Source: Ptiloglossa arizonensis
Lineage: Eukaryota > Arthropoda > Insecta > Hymenoptera > Colletidae
DNA length: 64,000 bases
Direction of reading: 5' to 3'
NCBI RefSeq assembly: GCF_051014685.1
Contig: NW_027478398.1
Coordinates: forward strand, 1,922,001 to 1,986,000
Part shown: positions 1 to 12,099 of the stretch, piece by piece
Layout of the letters: each line of letters begins with the position of its first letter
Position numbering within the stretch: position 1 is the stretch's first letter
Notes under the pieces: model-generated
Databases searched by the model: none
What the model was told of the DNA's origin: nothing
What the model saw: only the letters and a program-made list of their open reading frames with translations
Program-made: the position numbers and the translations under genes

Positions 1-318
1 TACTCGAAACCAATAACTGGAATGGCCTAGGGGAAAAGTACACACACCATTGTAATGGGGCGAGTTTCTACTTTCAGATGCAACAGGAATTTCTCGAGTT
101 CGTCATTCCGTTCGCGAGAAATGGGTGTTTGTGGGTAAGGAATGGTTGAGAGACAATCAAAATTTTCGCTGGTCTGATACTCGAAACCAATAACTGGAAT
201 GGCCTAGGTCCAATATACACATACCTTTGCAATCGGGCGAGTTTCTACTTTCAGATGCATCAGGAATTTCCCGAGTTCGTCAATCCGTTCGCGAGATATG
301 GGAGTTTGAAGTTAAGGA

Positions 319-334
319 ATGGTTGAGAAACCAT
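319..334. other. Example of the monomer dyad (6-bp arms, GAGA loop)
   Basis: ATGGTT-GAGA-AACCAT is a perfect inverted repeat with a four-base spacer, present in most monomers between 1 and 47 kb once per 177 bp. As RNA it would be a 6-bp hairpin with a GNRA-type loop. In many 47-64 kb monomers the left arm is ATGCTT, which breaks one pair. Any binding or structural role is an inference. Confidence 0.85.
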
Positions 335-335
335 C

Positions 336-343
336 AAAATTTT
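336..343. other. Example of the phased AAAATTTT tract
   Basis: This eight-base palindrome sits one base after the dyad in most monomers. A4T4 tracts are known to bend DNA, and one per 177 bp would give bends at nucleosome spacing. Some monomers break it (AATTATCG, AATTTTTGC, CACAATTTTCG). Confidence 0.8.
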
Positions 344-2830
344 CGCAAGTTTGATACTCGAAACCAATAACTACTATGGCCTAGGGGAAAAATACACATA
401 CCTTTGTAATCGGGCGAGTTTCTACTTTCAGATGCAACAGAAATTTCTCGTGTTCGTCAATCCGTTCGCGAGAAATGGGTGTTTGTGGGTAAGGAATTGT
501 TGAGAATCCATCAAAATTTTCGCTGGTCTGATGCTCGAAACCAATAACTGGAATGGCCTAGGTCAAATATACACATACCTTTGTAATCGGGCGAGTTTCT
601 ACTTTCAGATGCATCAGGAATTTCTCGAGTTCGTCAATCTGTTCGCGAGATATGGGAGTTTGAAGTTAAGGAATGGTTGAGAAACCATCAAAATTTTCGC
701 TGGTCTGATACTCGAAACCAATAACTGGAATGGCCTAGGTCAAATATACACATACCTTTGTAATCGGGCGAGTTTCTATTTTCAGATGCATCAGGAATTT
801 CTCGAGTTCGTCATTCCGTTCGCGAGATATGGGTGTTTGAAGGTAAGGAATGGTTGAGAAACCATCAAAATTTTCGCTGGTCTGATACTCGAAACCAATA
901 ACTGGAATGGCCTAGGGCAAACATACACATACCGTTGTAATCGGACGAGTTTCTGGTTTCAGATTCAACAGGAATTTCTCGAGTTCGTCTATCCGTTCGC
1001 GAGATATGGGAGTTTGAATTTAGGAACGGTTGAGAATCCATCAAAATTTTCGCTGGTCTGATACTCGAAACCAATAACTGGAATAGCCTAGGGCAAATAT
1101 ACACATACCTTTGTAATCGGGCGTGTTTCTACTTTCAGATGCAACAGGAATTTCTCGAGTTCGTCAATCCGTTCGCAAGATATGGGAGTTTGTAGTTAAG
1201 GAATGGTTGAGAAACCGTCAAAATTGTCACAAGTTTGATACTCGAAACCAATAACTACAATGGCCTACGGCAAAAATACACATACCGTTGTAATCGGGCG
1301 AGTTTCTGCTTTCAGATGCAATAGGAAATTCTCGAGTTCGATAATCCGTTCGCGAGATATGGGAGTTTGAAGTTAAGGAATGGTTGAGAAACCATCAAAA
1401 TTTTCGCAAGTCTGTTACTCGAAACCAATAACTGGAATGGCCTAGGTCAAATATACACATACCTTTGTAATCGGGCGAGTTTCTACTTTCAGATGCATCA
1501 GGAATTTCTCGAGTTCGTCAATCCGTTCGCGAGATATGGGAGTTTGAAGTTAAGGAATGGTTGAGAAACCAACAAAATTTTCGCAAGTTTGATACTCGAA
1601 ACCAATAACTACTATGGCCTAGGGGAAAAATACACATACCTTTGTAATCGGGCGAGTTTCTACTTTCAGATGCAACAGGAATTTCTCGTGTTCATCAATC
1701 CGTTCGCGAGAAATGGGTGTTTGTGGGTAAGGAATGGTTGAGAATCCATCAAAATTTTCGCTGGTCTGATACTCGAAACCAATAACTGGAATGGCCTATG
1801 TCAAATATACACATACCTTTGTAATCGGGCGAGTTTCTACTTTCAGATGCATCAGGAAATTCTCGAGTTCGATAATCCGTTCGCGAGATATGGGAGTTTG
1901 AAGTTAAGGAATGGTTGAGAAACCATCAAAATTTTCGCAAGTTTGATACTCGAAACCAATAACTACAATGGCCTAGGGCAAAAATACACATACCGAAGTA
2001 ATCGGGCGAGTTTCTGGTTTCAGATGCAATAGGAAATTCTCGAGTTCGTTAATCCGTTCGCGAGATATGGGAGTTTGAAGTTAAGGAATGGTTGAGAAAC
2101 CATCACAATTTTCGCAAATCTGATACTCGAAACCAATAACTACTATGGCCTAGGGGAAAAATACACATACCTTTGTAATCGGGCGAGTTTCTGCTTTCAG
2201 ATGCAATAGGAATTTCTCGAGTTCGTCAATCCGTTCGCGAGATATGGGAGTTTGAAATTAAGGAATGCTTGAGAAACCATCAAAATTTTCGCTGGTCTGA
2301 TACTCGAAACCAATAACTGGAATGGCCTAGGTCAAATATACACATACCTTTGTAATCGGGCGAGTTTCTACTTTCAGATGCATCAGGAATTTCTCGAGTT
2401 CGTCAATCCGTTCGCGAGATATGGGAGTTTGATGTTAAGGAATGGTTGAGAAACCATCAAAATTTTCGCAAGTTTGATACTCGAAACCAATAACTACAAT
2501 GGCCTAGGGCAAAAATACACATACCGAAGTAATCGGGCGAGTTTCTGGTTTCAGATGCAATAGGAAATTCTCGAGTTCGTTAATCCGTTCGCGAGATATG
2601 GGAGTTTGAAGTTAAGGAATGCTTGAGAAACCATCAAAATTTTCGCAAGTCTGATACTCGAAACCAATAACTACTATGGCCTAGGGCAAAAATACACATA
2701 CCGTTGTAATCGGACGAGTTTCTGCTTTCAGATGCAACAGGAACTTCTCGAGTTCGTCAATCCGTTCGCGAGATATGGGACTTTGAAGGTAAGGAATGTT
2801 TGAGAAACCATCAAAATTTTCGCAAGTCTG

Positions 2831-5320
2831 TACTCGAAACCAATAACTGGAATGGCCTAGGGGAAAAGTACACACACCATTGTAATGGGGCGAGTTTCTA
2901 CTTTCAGATGCAACAGGAATTTCTCGAGTTCGTCATTCCGTTCGCGAGAAATGGGTGTTTGTGGGTAAGGAATGGTTGAGAGACAATCAAAATTTTCGCT
3001 GGTCTGATACTCGAAACCAATAACTGGAATGGCCTAGGTCCAATATACACATACCTTTGCAATCGGGCGAGTTTCTACTTTCAGATGCATCAGGAATTTC
3101 CCGAGTTCGTCAATCCGTTCGCGAGATATGGGAGTTTGAAGTTAAGGAATGGTTGAGAAACCATCAAAATTTTCGCAAGTTTGATACTCGAAACCAATAA
3201 CTACTATGGCCTAGGGGAAAAATACACATACCTTTGTAATCGGGCGAGTTTCTACTTTCAGATGCAACAGAAATTTCTCGTGTTCGTCAATCCGTTCGCG
3301 AGAAATGGGTGTTTGTGGGTAAGGAATTGTTGAGAATCCATCAAAATTTTCGCTGGTCTGATGCTCGAAACCAATAACTGGAATGGCCTAGGTCAAATAT
3401 ACACATACCTTTGTAATCGGGCGAGTTTCTACTTTCAGATGCATCAGGAATTTCTCGAGTTCGTCAATCTGTTCGCGAGATATGGGAGTTTGAAGTTAAG
3501 GAATGGTTGAGAAACCATCAAAATTTTCGCTGGTCTGATACTCGAAACCAATAACTGGAATGGCCTAGGTCAAATATACACATACCTTTGTAATCGGGCG
3601 AGTTTCTATTTTCAGATGCATCAGGAATTTCTCGAGTTCGTCATTCCGTTCGCGAGATATGGGTGTTTGAAGGTAAGGAATGGTTGAGAAACCATCAAAA
3701 TTTTCGCTGGTCTGATACTCGAAACCAATAACTGGAATGGCCTAGGGCAAAGATACACATACCGTTGTAATCGGACGAGTTTCTGGTTTCAGATTCAACA
3801 GGAATTTCTCGAGTTCGTCTATCCGTTCGCGAGATATGGGAGTTTGAATTTAGGAACGGTTGAGAATCCATCAAAATTTTCGCTGGTCTGATACTCGAAA
3901 CCAATAACTGGAATAGCCTAGGGCAAATATACACATACCTTTGTAATCGGGCGTGTTTCTACTTTCAGATGCAACAGGAATTTCTCGAGTTCGTCAATCC
4001 GTTCGCAAGATATGGGAGTTTGTAGTTAAGGAATGGTTGAGAAACCATCAAAATTGTCACAAGTTTGATACTCGAAACCAATAACTACAATGGCCTACGG
4101 CAAAAATACACATACCGTTGTAATCGGGCGAGTTTCTGCTTTCAGATGCAATAGGAAATTCTCGAGTTCGATAATCCGTTCGCGAGATATGGGAGTTTGA
4201 AGTTAAGGAATGGTTGAGAAACCATCAAAATTTTCGCAAGTCTGTTACTCGAAACCAATAACTGGAATGGCCTAGGTCAAATATACACATACCTTTGTAA
4301 TCGGGCGAGTTTCTACTTTCAGATGCATCAGGAATTTCTCGAGTTCGTCAATCCGTTCGCGAGATATGGGAGTTTGAAGTTAAGGAATGGTTGAGAAACC
4401 AACAAAATTTTCGCAAGTTTGATACTCGAAACCAATAACTACTATGGCCTAGGGGAAAAATACACATACCTTTGTAATCGGGCGAGTTTCTACTTTCAGA
4501 TGCAACAGGAATTTCTCGTGTTCATCAATCCGTTCGCGAGAAATGGGTGTTTGTGGGTAAGGAATGGTTGAGAATCCATCAAAATTTTCGCTGGTCTGAT
4601 ACTCGAAACCAATAACTGGAATGGCCTATGTCAAATATACACATACCTTTGTAATCGGGCGAGTTTCTACTTTCAGATGCATCAGGAAATTCTCGAGTTC
4701 GATAATCCGTTCGCGAGATATGGGAGTTTGAAGTTAAGGAATGGTTGAGAAACCATCAAAATTTTCGCAAGTTTGATACTCGAAACCAATAACTACAATG
4801 GCCTAGGGCAAAAATACACATACCGAAGTAATCGGGCGAGTTTCTGGTTTCAGATGCAATAGGAAATTCTCGAGTTCGTTAATCCGTTCGCGAGATATGG
4901 GAGTTTGAAGTTAAGGAATGGTTGAGAAACCATCACAATTTTCGCAAATCTGATACTCGAAACCAATAACTACTATGGCCTAGGGGAAAAATACACATAC
5001 CTTTGTAATCGGGCGAGTTTCTGCTTTCAGATGCAATAGGAATTTCTCGAGTTCGTCAATCCGTTCGCGAGATATGGGAGTTTGAAATTAAGGAATGCTT
5101 GAGAAACCATCAAAATTTTCGCTGGTCTGATACTCGAAACCAATAACTGGAATGGCCTAGGTCAAATATACACATACCTTTGTAATCGGGCGAGTTTCTA
5201 TTTTCAGATGCATCAGGAATTTCTCGAGTTCGTCAATCCGTTCGCGAGATATGGGAGTTTGAAGTTAAGGAATGGTTGAGAAACCATCAAAATTTTCGCA
5301 AGTTTGATACTCGAAACCAA
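2831..5320 (+). repeat. 16-monomer HOR, copy 2 (partial)
   Basis: This block repeats 1-2490 at an offset of 2,830 bp. By eye I found only isolated differences over about 2.49 kb, for example near 3761 (G for C), 4037 (A for G), 5198 (T for C) and 5258 (A for T). From about 5320 the match ends and the sequence continues into another block type, so the second copy is cut about two monomers short. Confidence 0.88.
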
Positions 5321-6155
5321 TAACTACAGTGGCCTAGGGCAAAAATACACATACCGTTGTAATCGGGCGAGTTTCTGGTTTCAGATGCAATAGGAAATTC
5401 TCGAGTTCGTTAATCCGTTCGCGAGATATGGGAGTGTGAAGTTAAGGAATGGTTGAGAAACCATCAAAATTTTCGCAAGTCTGTTACTCGAAACCAATAA
5501 CTGGAATGGCCTAGGGCAAAAATACACATACCATTGTATCGGACGAGTTTCTTTTTCAGATGCAACAGGAATTTCTCGAGTTCGTCATTCCGTCGCGAAA
5601 TATGGGTGTATGAAGGTAAGGAATGGATGAGAAACCATCAAAATTTTCGCTAGTCTGATACTCGAAACCAATAACTGGAATGGCCTAGGGGAAAAGTACC
5701 CACAGCATTGTAATCGGGCGAGTTTCTACTTTCAGATGCAACAGGAATTTCTCGAGTTCGTCATTCCGTTCGCGAGATATGGGAGTTTGGAGTTAACGAA
5801 TGATTGAGAAACCATCAAAATTTTCGCTGGTCTGATACTCGAAACCATTAACTGGAATGGCCTAGGGGAAAAGTACACACACCACTGTAATCGGGCGAGT
5901 TTCTACTTTCAGATACAACAGGAATTTCTCGAGGTCGTCATTCCGTTCGCGAGATATGGGAGATTGAAATTACGGAATGTTTGAGAAACCATCAAAATTT
6001 TCGCTGGTCTGATACCCAAAACCAATAACTAGAATGGCCTAGGGGAAAAGTACACACACCATTGTAATCAGGCGAGTTTCTACTTTCAGATGCAACAGGA
6101 ATTTCTCGAGTTCATCAATCCGTTCGCTATATATGGGAGTTTGAAGTTACGGAAT
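5300..6155 (+). repeat. Five-monomer block A, copy 1
   Basis: This block starts with a TAACTACAGTGG monomer and includes a short 174-bp monomer near 5530 with three single-base losses (TTGTATCGG, TTTCTTTTTCAG, CCGTCGCGA). It ends with a monomer carrying TTCGCTATATATGGG. The set recurs at offsets of 1,767 bp (10 monomers) and 3,180 bp (18 monomers). The shared small deletions make common descent of the three copies certain. Confidence 0.85.
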
Positions 6156-6179
6156 GGTTGAGAAACCATCAAAATTTTC

Positions 6180-6700
6180 GTAAGTCTGATATTCGAAACC
6201 AATAACTACAATGGCCTAGGGCAAAAATACACATACCTTTGTTATCGGGCGTGTTTCTACTTTCAGATGCAACAGGAATTTCTCGAGTTCGTCAATCCGC
6301 TCGCGAGATATGGGAGTTTGAAGTTAAGGAGTGGTTGAGAAACCATCAAAATTTTCGCAAGTCTGATACTCGAAACCAACAACTGGAATGGCCTAGGGGA
6401 AAAGTACACACACCATTGTAATCGGGCGAGTTTCTACTTTCAGGTGCAACAGGAATTTCTCGAGTTCGTCATTCCGTTCGCGAGATATGGGAGTTTGAGA
6501 TTACGGAATGTTTGAGAAACCATCAAAATTTTCGCTGGTCTGATACTCGAAACCTATAACTGGATTGGCCTAGGGAAAAAGTACACACACCATTGTAATC
6601 GGGCGAGTTTCCACTTTCAAATGCAACAGGAATTTCTCGAGTTCGCCAATTCGTTCGCGAGGTATGGGAGTTTGAAGTCAAGGAATCGTTGAGAAACCAT
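6180..6700 (+). repeat. Three-monomer block, copy 1 (partner 10067-10590)
   Basis: The block begins with GATATTCGAAACC and contains CTTTGTTATCGGGCGTG, then CTTTCAGGTGCAAC, then CCTATAACTGGATTGG. The same series recurs at 3,887 bp (22 monomers). A 60-codon open frame at 6239-6421 is identical to one at 10126-10308 only because the repeat is copied. It is not a gene. Confidence 0.85.
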
Positions 6701-6894
6701 CAAAATTTTCGCAAGTCTGATACTCGAAACCAATAACTGGAATGGCCTAGGGGAAAAGTACACACACCATTGTAATCGGGCGAGTTTCCATTTTCAGATG
6801 CAACAGGAATTTCTCGAGTTCGTCTATCCGTTCGCGAGATATGGAAGTGTGAAGTTAAGGAATGGTTGAGAAACCATCAAAATTTTCGCAAGTT

Positions 6895-7045
6895 TGATAC
6901 TCGGAACCAATAACTAGAATGGCCTAGGGGAAAAATACATATACCGTTGTAATCGGGCGTGTTTCTACCTTCAGATGCAACAGGAATTTCTTGAGTTCGT
7001 CAATCCGTTCGTGTGATATGGGAGTGTGAAGTTAAGGAACGTTTG
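6895..7045 (+). repeat. Marked monomer repeated seven monomers apart (with 8131-8285)
   Basis: A monomer with CTCGGAACCAATAACTAG, ATACATATACCG, CTACCTTCAG, TTTCTTGAG and GGGAGTGTGAAG recurs at about 1,236 bp, around 8131-8285. The shared private changes show that the two are copies of one ancestor. It lies inside the block A region and shows that the 7-, 8- and 10-monomer periods there are mixed. Confidence 0.75.
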
Positions 7046-7066
7046 AGAAACCATCAAAATTTTCGC

Positions 7067-7935
7067 AAGTTTGACACTCGAAACCAATAACTACAGTGGC
7101 CTAGGGCAAAAATACACATACCGTTGTAATCGGGCGAGTTTCTGGTTTCAGATGCAATAGGAAATTCTCGAGTTCGTTAATCCGTTCGCGAGATATGGGA
7201 GTTTGAAGTTAAGGAATGGTTGAGAAACCATCAAAATTTTCGCAAGTCTGTTACTCGAAACCAATAACTGGAATGGCCTAGGGCAAAAATACACATACCA
7301 TTGTATCGGACGAGTTTCTTTTTCAGATGCAACAGGAATTTCTCGATTTCGTCATTCCGTCGCGAAATATGGGTGTATGAAGGTAAGGAATGGATGAGAA
7401 ACCATCAAAATTTTCGCTAGTCTGATACTCGAAACCAATAACTGGAATGGCCTAGGGGAAAAGAACCCACAGCATTGTAATCGGGCGAGTTTCTACTTTC
7501 AGATGCAACAGGAATTTCTCGAGTTCGTCATTCCGTTCGCGAGATATGGGAGTTTGGAGTTAACGAATGATTGAGAAACCATCAAAATTTTCGCTGGTCT
7601 GATACTCGAAACCATTAACTGGAATGGCCTAGGGGAAAAGTACACACACCACTGTAATCGGGCGAGTTTCTACTTTCAGATACAACAGGAATTTCTCGAG
7701 GTCGTCATTCCGTTCGCGAGATATGGGAGATTGAAATTACGGAATGTTTGAGAAACCATCAAAATTGTCGCTGGTCTGATACCCAAAACCAATAACTAGA
7801 ATGGCCTAGGGGAAAAGTACACACACCATTGTAATCAGGCGAGTTTCTACTTTCAGATGCAACAGGAATTTCTCGAGTTCATCAATCCGTTCGCTATATA
7901 TGGGAGTTTGAAGTTAAGGAATGGTTGAGAAACCA
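7067..7935 (+). repeat. Five-monomer block A, copy 2
   Basis: This matches 5300-6155 at 1,767 bp, including the 174-bp monomer (TTGTATCGG near 7304) and the TTCGCTATATATGGG marker near 7890. It carries private changes, such as GAACCCACAG near 7460 where the other copies have GTACCCACAG. Confidence 0.85.
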
Positions 7936-8299
7936 TCAAAATTTTCGCAAGTCTGATATTCGAAACCAACAACTGGAATGGCCTAGGGGAAAAGTACACA
8001 CACCATTGTAATCGGGCGAGTTTCTACTTTCAGATGCAACAGGAATTTCTCGAGTTCGTCAATCCGTTCGCGAGATATGGGAGTTTGAAGTAAAGGAGTG
8101 GTTGAGAAACCATCAAAATTTTCGCAAGTTTGATACTCGGAACCAATAACTAGAATGGCCTAGGGGAAAAATACATATACCGTTGTAATCGGGCGTGTTT
8201 CTACCTTCAGATGCAACAGGAATTTCTTGAGTTCGTCAATCCGTTCGCGTGATATGGGAGTGTGAAGTTAAGGAACGTTTGAGAAACCATCAAAATTTT

Positions 8300-8425
8300 C
8301 GCAAGTCTGATACTCGAAACCAATAACTACAAAGGCCTCGGGGAAAAATACACATACGTTTGTAATCGGGCGAGCTTCTGCTTTCAGATGCAATAGGAAA
8401 TTCTCGAGTTCGTCAATCCGTTCGC
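8300..8425 (+). repeat. GGCCTCGGGG monomer, partner about 12020-12140
   Basis: Here CCTAGG is changed to CCTCGG, with CATACGTTTG and GCGAGCTTCTGC following. The same changes recur near 12040, about 21 monomers away. This loses one of the self-complementary hexamers of the monomer. Confidence 0.75.
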
Positions 8426-8477
8426 GAGATATGGGAGTTTGAAGTTAAGGAATGGTTGAGAAACCATCAAAATTTTC

Positions 8478-9345
8478 GCAAGTTTGACACTCGAAACCAA
8501 TAACTACAGTGGCCTAGGGCAAAAATACACATACCGTTGTAATCGGGCGAGTTTCTGGTTTCAGATGCAATAGGAAATTCTCGAGTTCGTTAATCCGTTC
8601 GCGAGATATGGGAGTTTGAAGTTAAGGAATGGTTGAGAAACCATCAAAATTTTCGCAAGTCTGTTACTCGAAACCAATAACTGGAATGGCCTAGGGCAAA
8701 AATACACATACCATTGTATCGGACGAGTTTCTTTTTCAGATGCAACAGGAATTTCTCGATTTCGTCATTCCGTCGCGAAATATGGGTGTATGAAGGTAAG
8801 GAATGGATGAGAAACCATCAAAATTTTCGCTAGTCTGATACTCGAAACCAATAACTGGAATGGCCTAGGGGAAAAGTACCCACAGCATTGTAATCGGGCG
8901 AGTTTCTACTTTCAGATGCAACAGGAATTTCTCGAGTTCGTCATTCCGTTCGCGAGATATGGGAGTTTGGAGTTAACGAATGATTGAGAAACCATCAAAA
9001 TTTTCGCTGGTCTGATACTCGAAACCATTAACTGGAATGGCCTAGGGGAAAAGTACACACACCACTGTAATCGGGCGAGTTTCTACTTTCAGATACAACA
9101 GGAATTTCTCGAGGTCGTCATTCCGTTCGCGAGATATGGGAGATTGAAATTACGGAATGTTTGAGAAACCATCAAAATTTTCGCTGGTCTGATACCCAAA
9201 ACCAATAACTAGAATGGCCTAGGGGAAAAGTACACACACCATTGTAATCAGGCGAGTTTCTACTTTCAGATGCAACAGGAATTTCTCGAGTTCATCAATC
9301 CGTTCGCTATATATGGGAGTTTGAAGTTACGGAATGTTTGAGAAG
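8478..9345 (+). repeat. Five-monomer block A, copy 3
   Basis: This matches 5300-6155 at 3,180 bp and copy 2 at 1,413 bp (8 monomers). It shares TCTCGATTTCG near 8756 with copy 2 but not with copy 1 (TCTCGAGTTCG), so copies 2 and 3 are the closer pair. The match ends shortly after the TTCGCTATATATGGG marker. Confidence 0.85.
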
Positions 9346-9559
9346 CCATCAAAATTTTCGCTGGTCTGATACCCAGAACCAATAACTAGAATGGCCTAGG
9401 GGAAAAGTACACACACCATTGTAATCGGGCGAGTTTCTACTTTCAGATGCAACAGGAATTTCTCGAGTTCGTCAATCCGTTCGAGAGATATGGGAGTTTG
9501 AAGTTAAGGAATGGTTGAGAAACCATCAAAATTTTCGTAAGTCTGATACTCGAAACCAA

Positions 9560-9780
9560 TAACTACAATGGCCTAGGGGAAAAATACACATACCGTTGTA
9601 ATCGGGAGAGTCTCTACTTTCAGATGCAACAGAAATTTTTCGGATTCGTCAATCCGTTCGCGAGATATGGGGTTTGAAGTTAAGGAATGCTTGAGAAACC
9701 ATCAAAATTTTCGCAAGTCTGACACGCGAAACCAATAACTACAATGGCCTAGGGGAAAAATACACATACCTTTGTAATCG
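9560..9780 (+). repeat. Marked monomer pair, copy 1 (partner 12391-12611)
   Basis: The segment carries GGGAGAGTCTCTAC, a 1-bp deletion giving GATATGGGGTTTGAAG, and GACACGCGAAACC. The same combination recurs 2,831 bp downstream, which is 16 monomers. That is the same spacing as the HOR at the left end of the window, although the monomers differ. Confidence 0.85.
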
Positions 9781-10066
9781 GGCGTGTTTCTACTTTCAGA
9801 TGCAACAGTAATTTCTCGAGTTCGTTAATCCGTTCGCGAGATTTGGGAGTTTAAAATTAAGGAGTGGTTGAGAAACCATCAAAATTTTCGCAAGTCTGGT
9901 ACTCGAAACCAATAACTACAATGGCCTAGGGGAAAAATACACGTCCCATTTTAATCGGGCGAGTTTCTACTTCCAGATGCAACCTGAAGTTCTGGAGTTC
10001 GTCAATCCGTTCGCGAGATATGGGAGTTTGAAGTTAAGGAATGGTTGAGAAACCATCAAAATTTTC

Positions 10067-10590
10067 GCAAGTCTGATATTCGAAACCAATAACTACAATG
10101 GCCTAGGGCAAAAATACACATACCTTTGTTATCGGGCGTGTTTCTACTTTCAGATGCAACAGGAATTTCTCGAGTTCGTCAATCCGCTCGCGAGATATGG
10201 GAGTTTGAAGTTAAGGAGTGGTTGAGAAACCATCAAAATTTTCGCAAGTCTGATACTCGAAACCAACAACTGGAATGGCCTAGGGGAAAAGTACACACAC
10301 CATTGTAATCGGGCGAGTTTCTACTTTCAGGTGCAACAGGAATTTCTCGAGTTCGTCATTCCGTTCGCGAGATATGGGAGTTTGAGATTACGGAATGTTT
10401 GAGAAACCATCAAAATTTTCGCTGGTCTGATACTCGAAACCTATAACTGGATTGGCCTAGGGAAAAAGTACACACACCATTGTAATCGGGCGAGTTTCCA
10501 CTTTCAAATGCAACAGGAGTTTCTCGAGTTCGCCAATCCGTTCGCGAGGTATGGGAGTTTGAAGTTAAGGAATCGTTGAGATACCATCAA
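10067..10590 (+). repeat. Three-monomer block, copy 2
   Basis: This is the partner of 6180-6700 at 3,887 bp. A few differences appear towards the right end, such as CAGGAGTTTC for CAGGAATTTC and GAGATACCAT for GAGAAACCAT. Confidence 0.85.
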
Positions 10591-11300
10591 AATTTTCGCA
10601 AGTCTGATACTCGAAACCAATAACTGGAATGGCCTAGGGGAAAAGTACACACACCATTGTAATCGGGCGAGTTTCCACTTTCAGATGCAACAGGAATTTC
10701 TCGAGTTCGTCAATCCGTTCGCGAGATATGGGAGTTTGAAGTAAAGGAGTGGTTGAGAAACCATCAAAATTTTCGCTGGTCTGATACTCGAAACCTATAA
10801 CTGGATTGGCCTAGGGAAAAAGTACACACACCATTGTAATCGGGCGAGTTTCCACTTTCAAATGCAACAGGAATTTCTCGAGTTCGCCAATCCGTTCGCG
10901 AGGTATGGGAGTTTGAAGTTAAGGAATCGTTGACAAACCATCAAAATTTTCGCAAGTCTGATACTCGAAACCAATAACTGGCATGGCCTAGGGGAAAAGT
11001 ACACACACCATTGTAATCGGGAGAGTTTCCATTTTCAGATGCAACAGGAATTTCTCGAGTTCGTCATTCCGTTCGCGAGATATGGGAGTTTGAGATTACG
11101 GAATGTTTGAGAAACCATCAAAATTTTCGCTGGTCTGATACTCGAAACCTATAACTGGATTGGCCTAGGGAAAAAGTACACACACCATTGTAATCGGGCG
11201 AGTTTCCACTTTCAAATGCAACAGGAGTTTCTCGAGTTCGCCAATCCGTTCGCGAGGTATGGGAGTTTGAAGTTAAGGAATCGTTGAGATACCATCAAAA
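10410..11300 (+). repeat. Dimer (two-monomer) repeat, about 2.5 copies
   Basis: Monomers with CCTATAACTGGATTGG and GGGAAAAAGTACAC alternate with another type near 10440, 10793 and 11148, spaced about 354 bp. Each is followed by CCACTTTCAAATGCAAC and CGAGTTCGCCAATCCG. Three cycles are visible, the last cut off near 11300. Confidence 0.82.
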
Positions 11301-12099
11301 TTTTCGCAAGTTTGATACTCGAAACCAATAACTACAAAGGCCTAGGGGAAAAATACACATACCGTTGTAATCGGGAGAGTTTCTACTTTCAGATGGAACA
11401 GAAATTTTTCGGATTCGGAAATCCATTCGCGAAATATGGGAGTTTGGAGTTAAGGAATGGTTGAGAAACCATAAAAATTTTCGCAAGTCTGATACTCGAA
11501 ACCAATAACAATTATGGCCTAGGGCAAAAACACAGATACCGTTGTAATCGGGCGAGTTTGTGCTTTCAGATGCAATAGGAAATTCTCGAGATCGTCAATC
11601 CGCTCGCGAGATATGGGAGTTTGAAGTTAAGAAATGGTTGAGAAACCATCAAAATTTTCGCAAGTCTGATACTCGAAACCAATAACTGGAATGGCCTGGG
11701 GGAAAAGTACACACACCATTGTGATCGGGCGAGTCTCTACTTTCAGATGCAACAGAAATTTTTCGGACTCGTCAATCCGTTCGCGAGATATGGGGGTTTG
11801 AAGTTAAGGAATGCTTGAGAAACCATCAAAATTTTCGCAAGTCTGATACTCGAAACCAATAACTACAATGGCCTAGGGGAAAAATACACATACCTTTGTA
11901 ATCGGGCGTGTTTCTACATTCAGATGCAACAGGAATTTCTCGAGTTCGTCAATCCGTTCGCGAGATATGGGAGTTTGAAGTTAAGGAATGGTTGAGAAAC
12001 CATCAAAATTTTCGCAAGTCTGATACTCGAAACCAATAACTACTAAGGCCTCGGGGAAAAATACACATACGTTTGTAATCGGGCGAGCTTCTGCTTTCA

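Larger units (their letters stand above)
1..2830 (+). repeat. 16-monomer HOR, copy 1 (2,830 bp)
   Basis: Sixteen monomers run from 1 to 2830 and the same series restarts at 2831. Most monomers are 177 bp; the one ending at the junction lacks an A (CTGTACTCG instead of CTGATACTCG). The typical monomers here carry GGTCAAATATACAC and CCTTTG in the AC-rich part, and several carry GGGTAAGG instead of AAGTTAAGG. The window begins at the HOR boundary, so whether the series continues leftwards cannot be seen. Confidence 0.9.

Noticed and set aside
865..1104. Reverse-strand frames of 60-107 codons (865-1104, 3695-3934, 13745-13987, 44880-45119, 56118-56441 and others) as genes.
   Set aside because: They all read the complement of the same monomer and share the repeated string SSYWFRVSD. 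Length and position follow monomer boundaries and no start context or domain supports them.
6239..6421. A conserved small protein because an identical 60-codon frame lies at 10126-10308.
   Set aside because: Identity extends well beyond the frame on both sides as part of the 3,887-bp block copy, so it shows DNA duplication rather than protein conservation.
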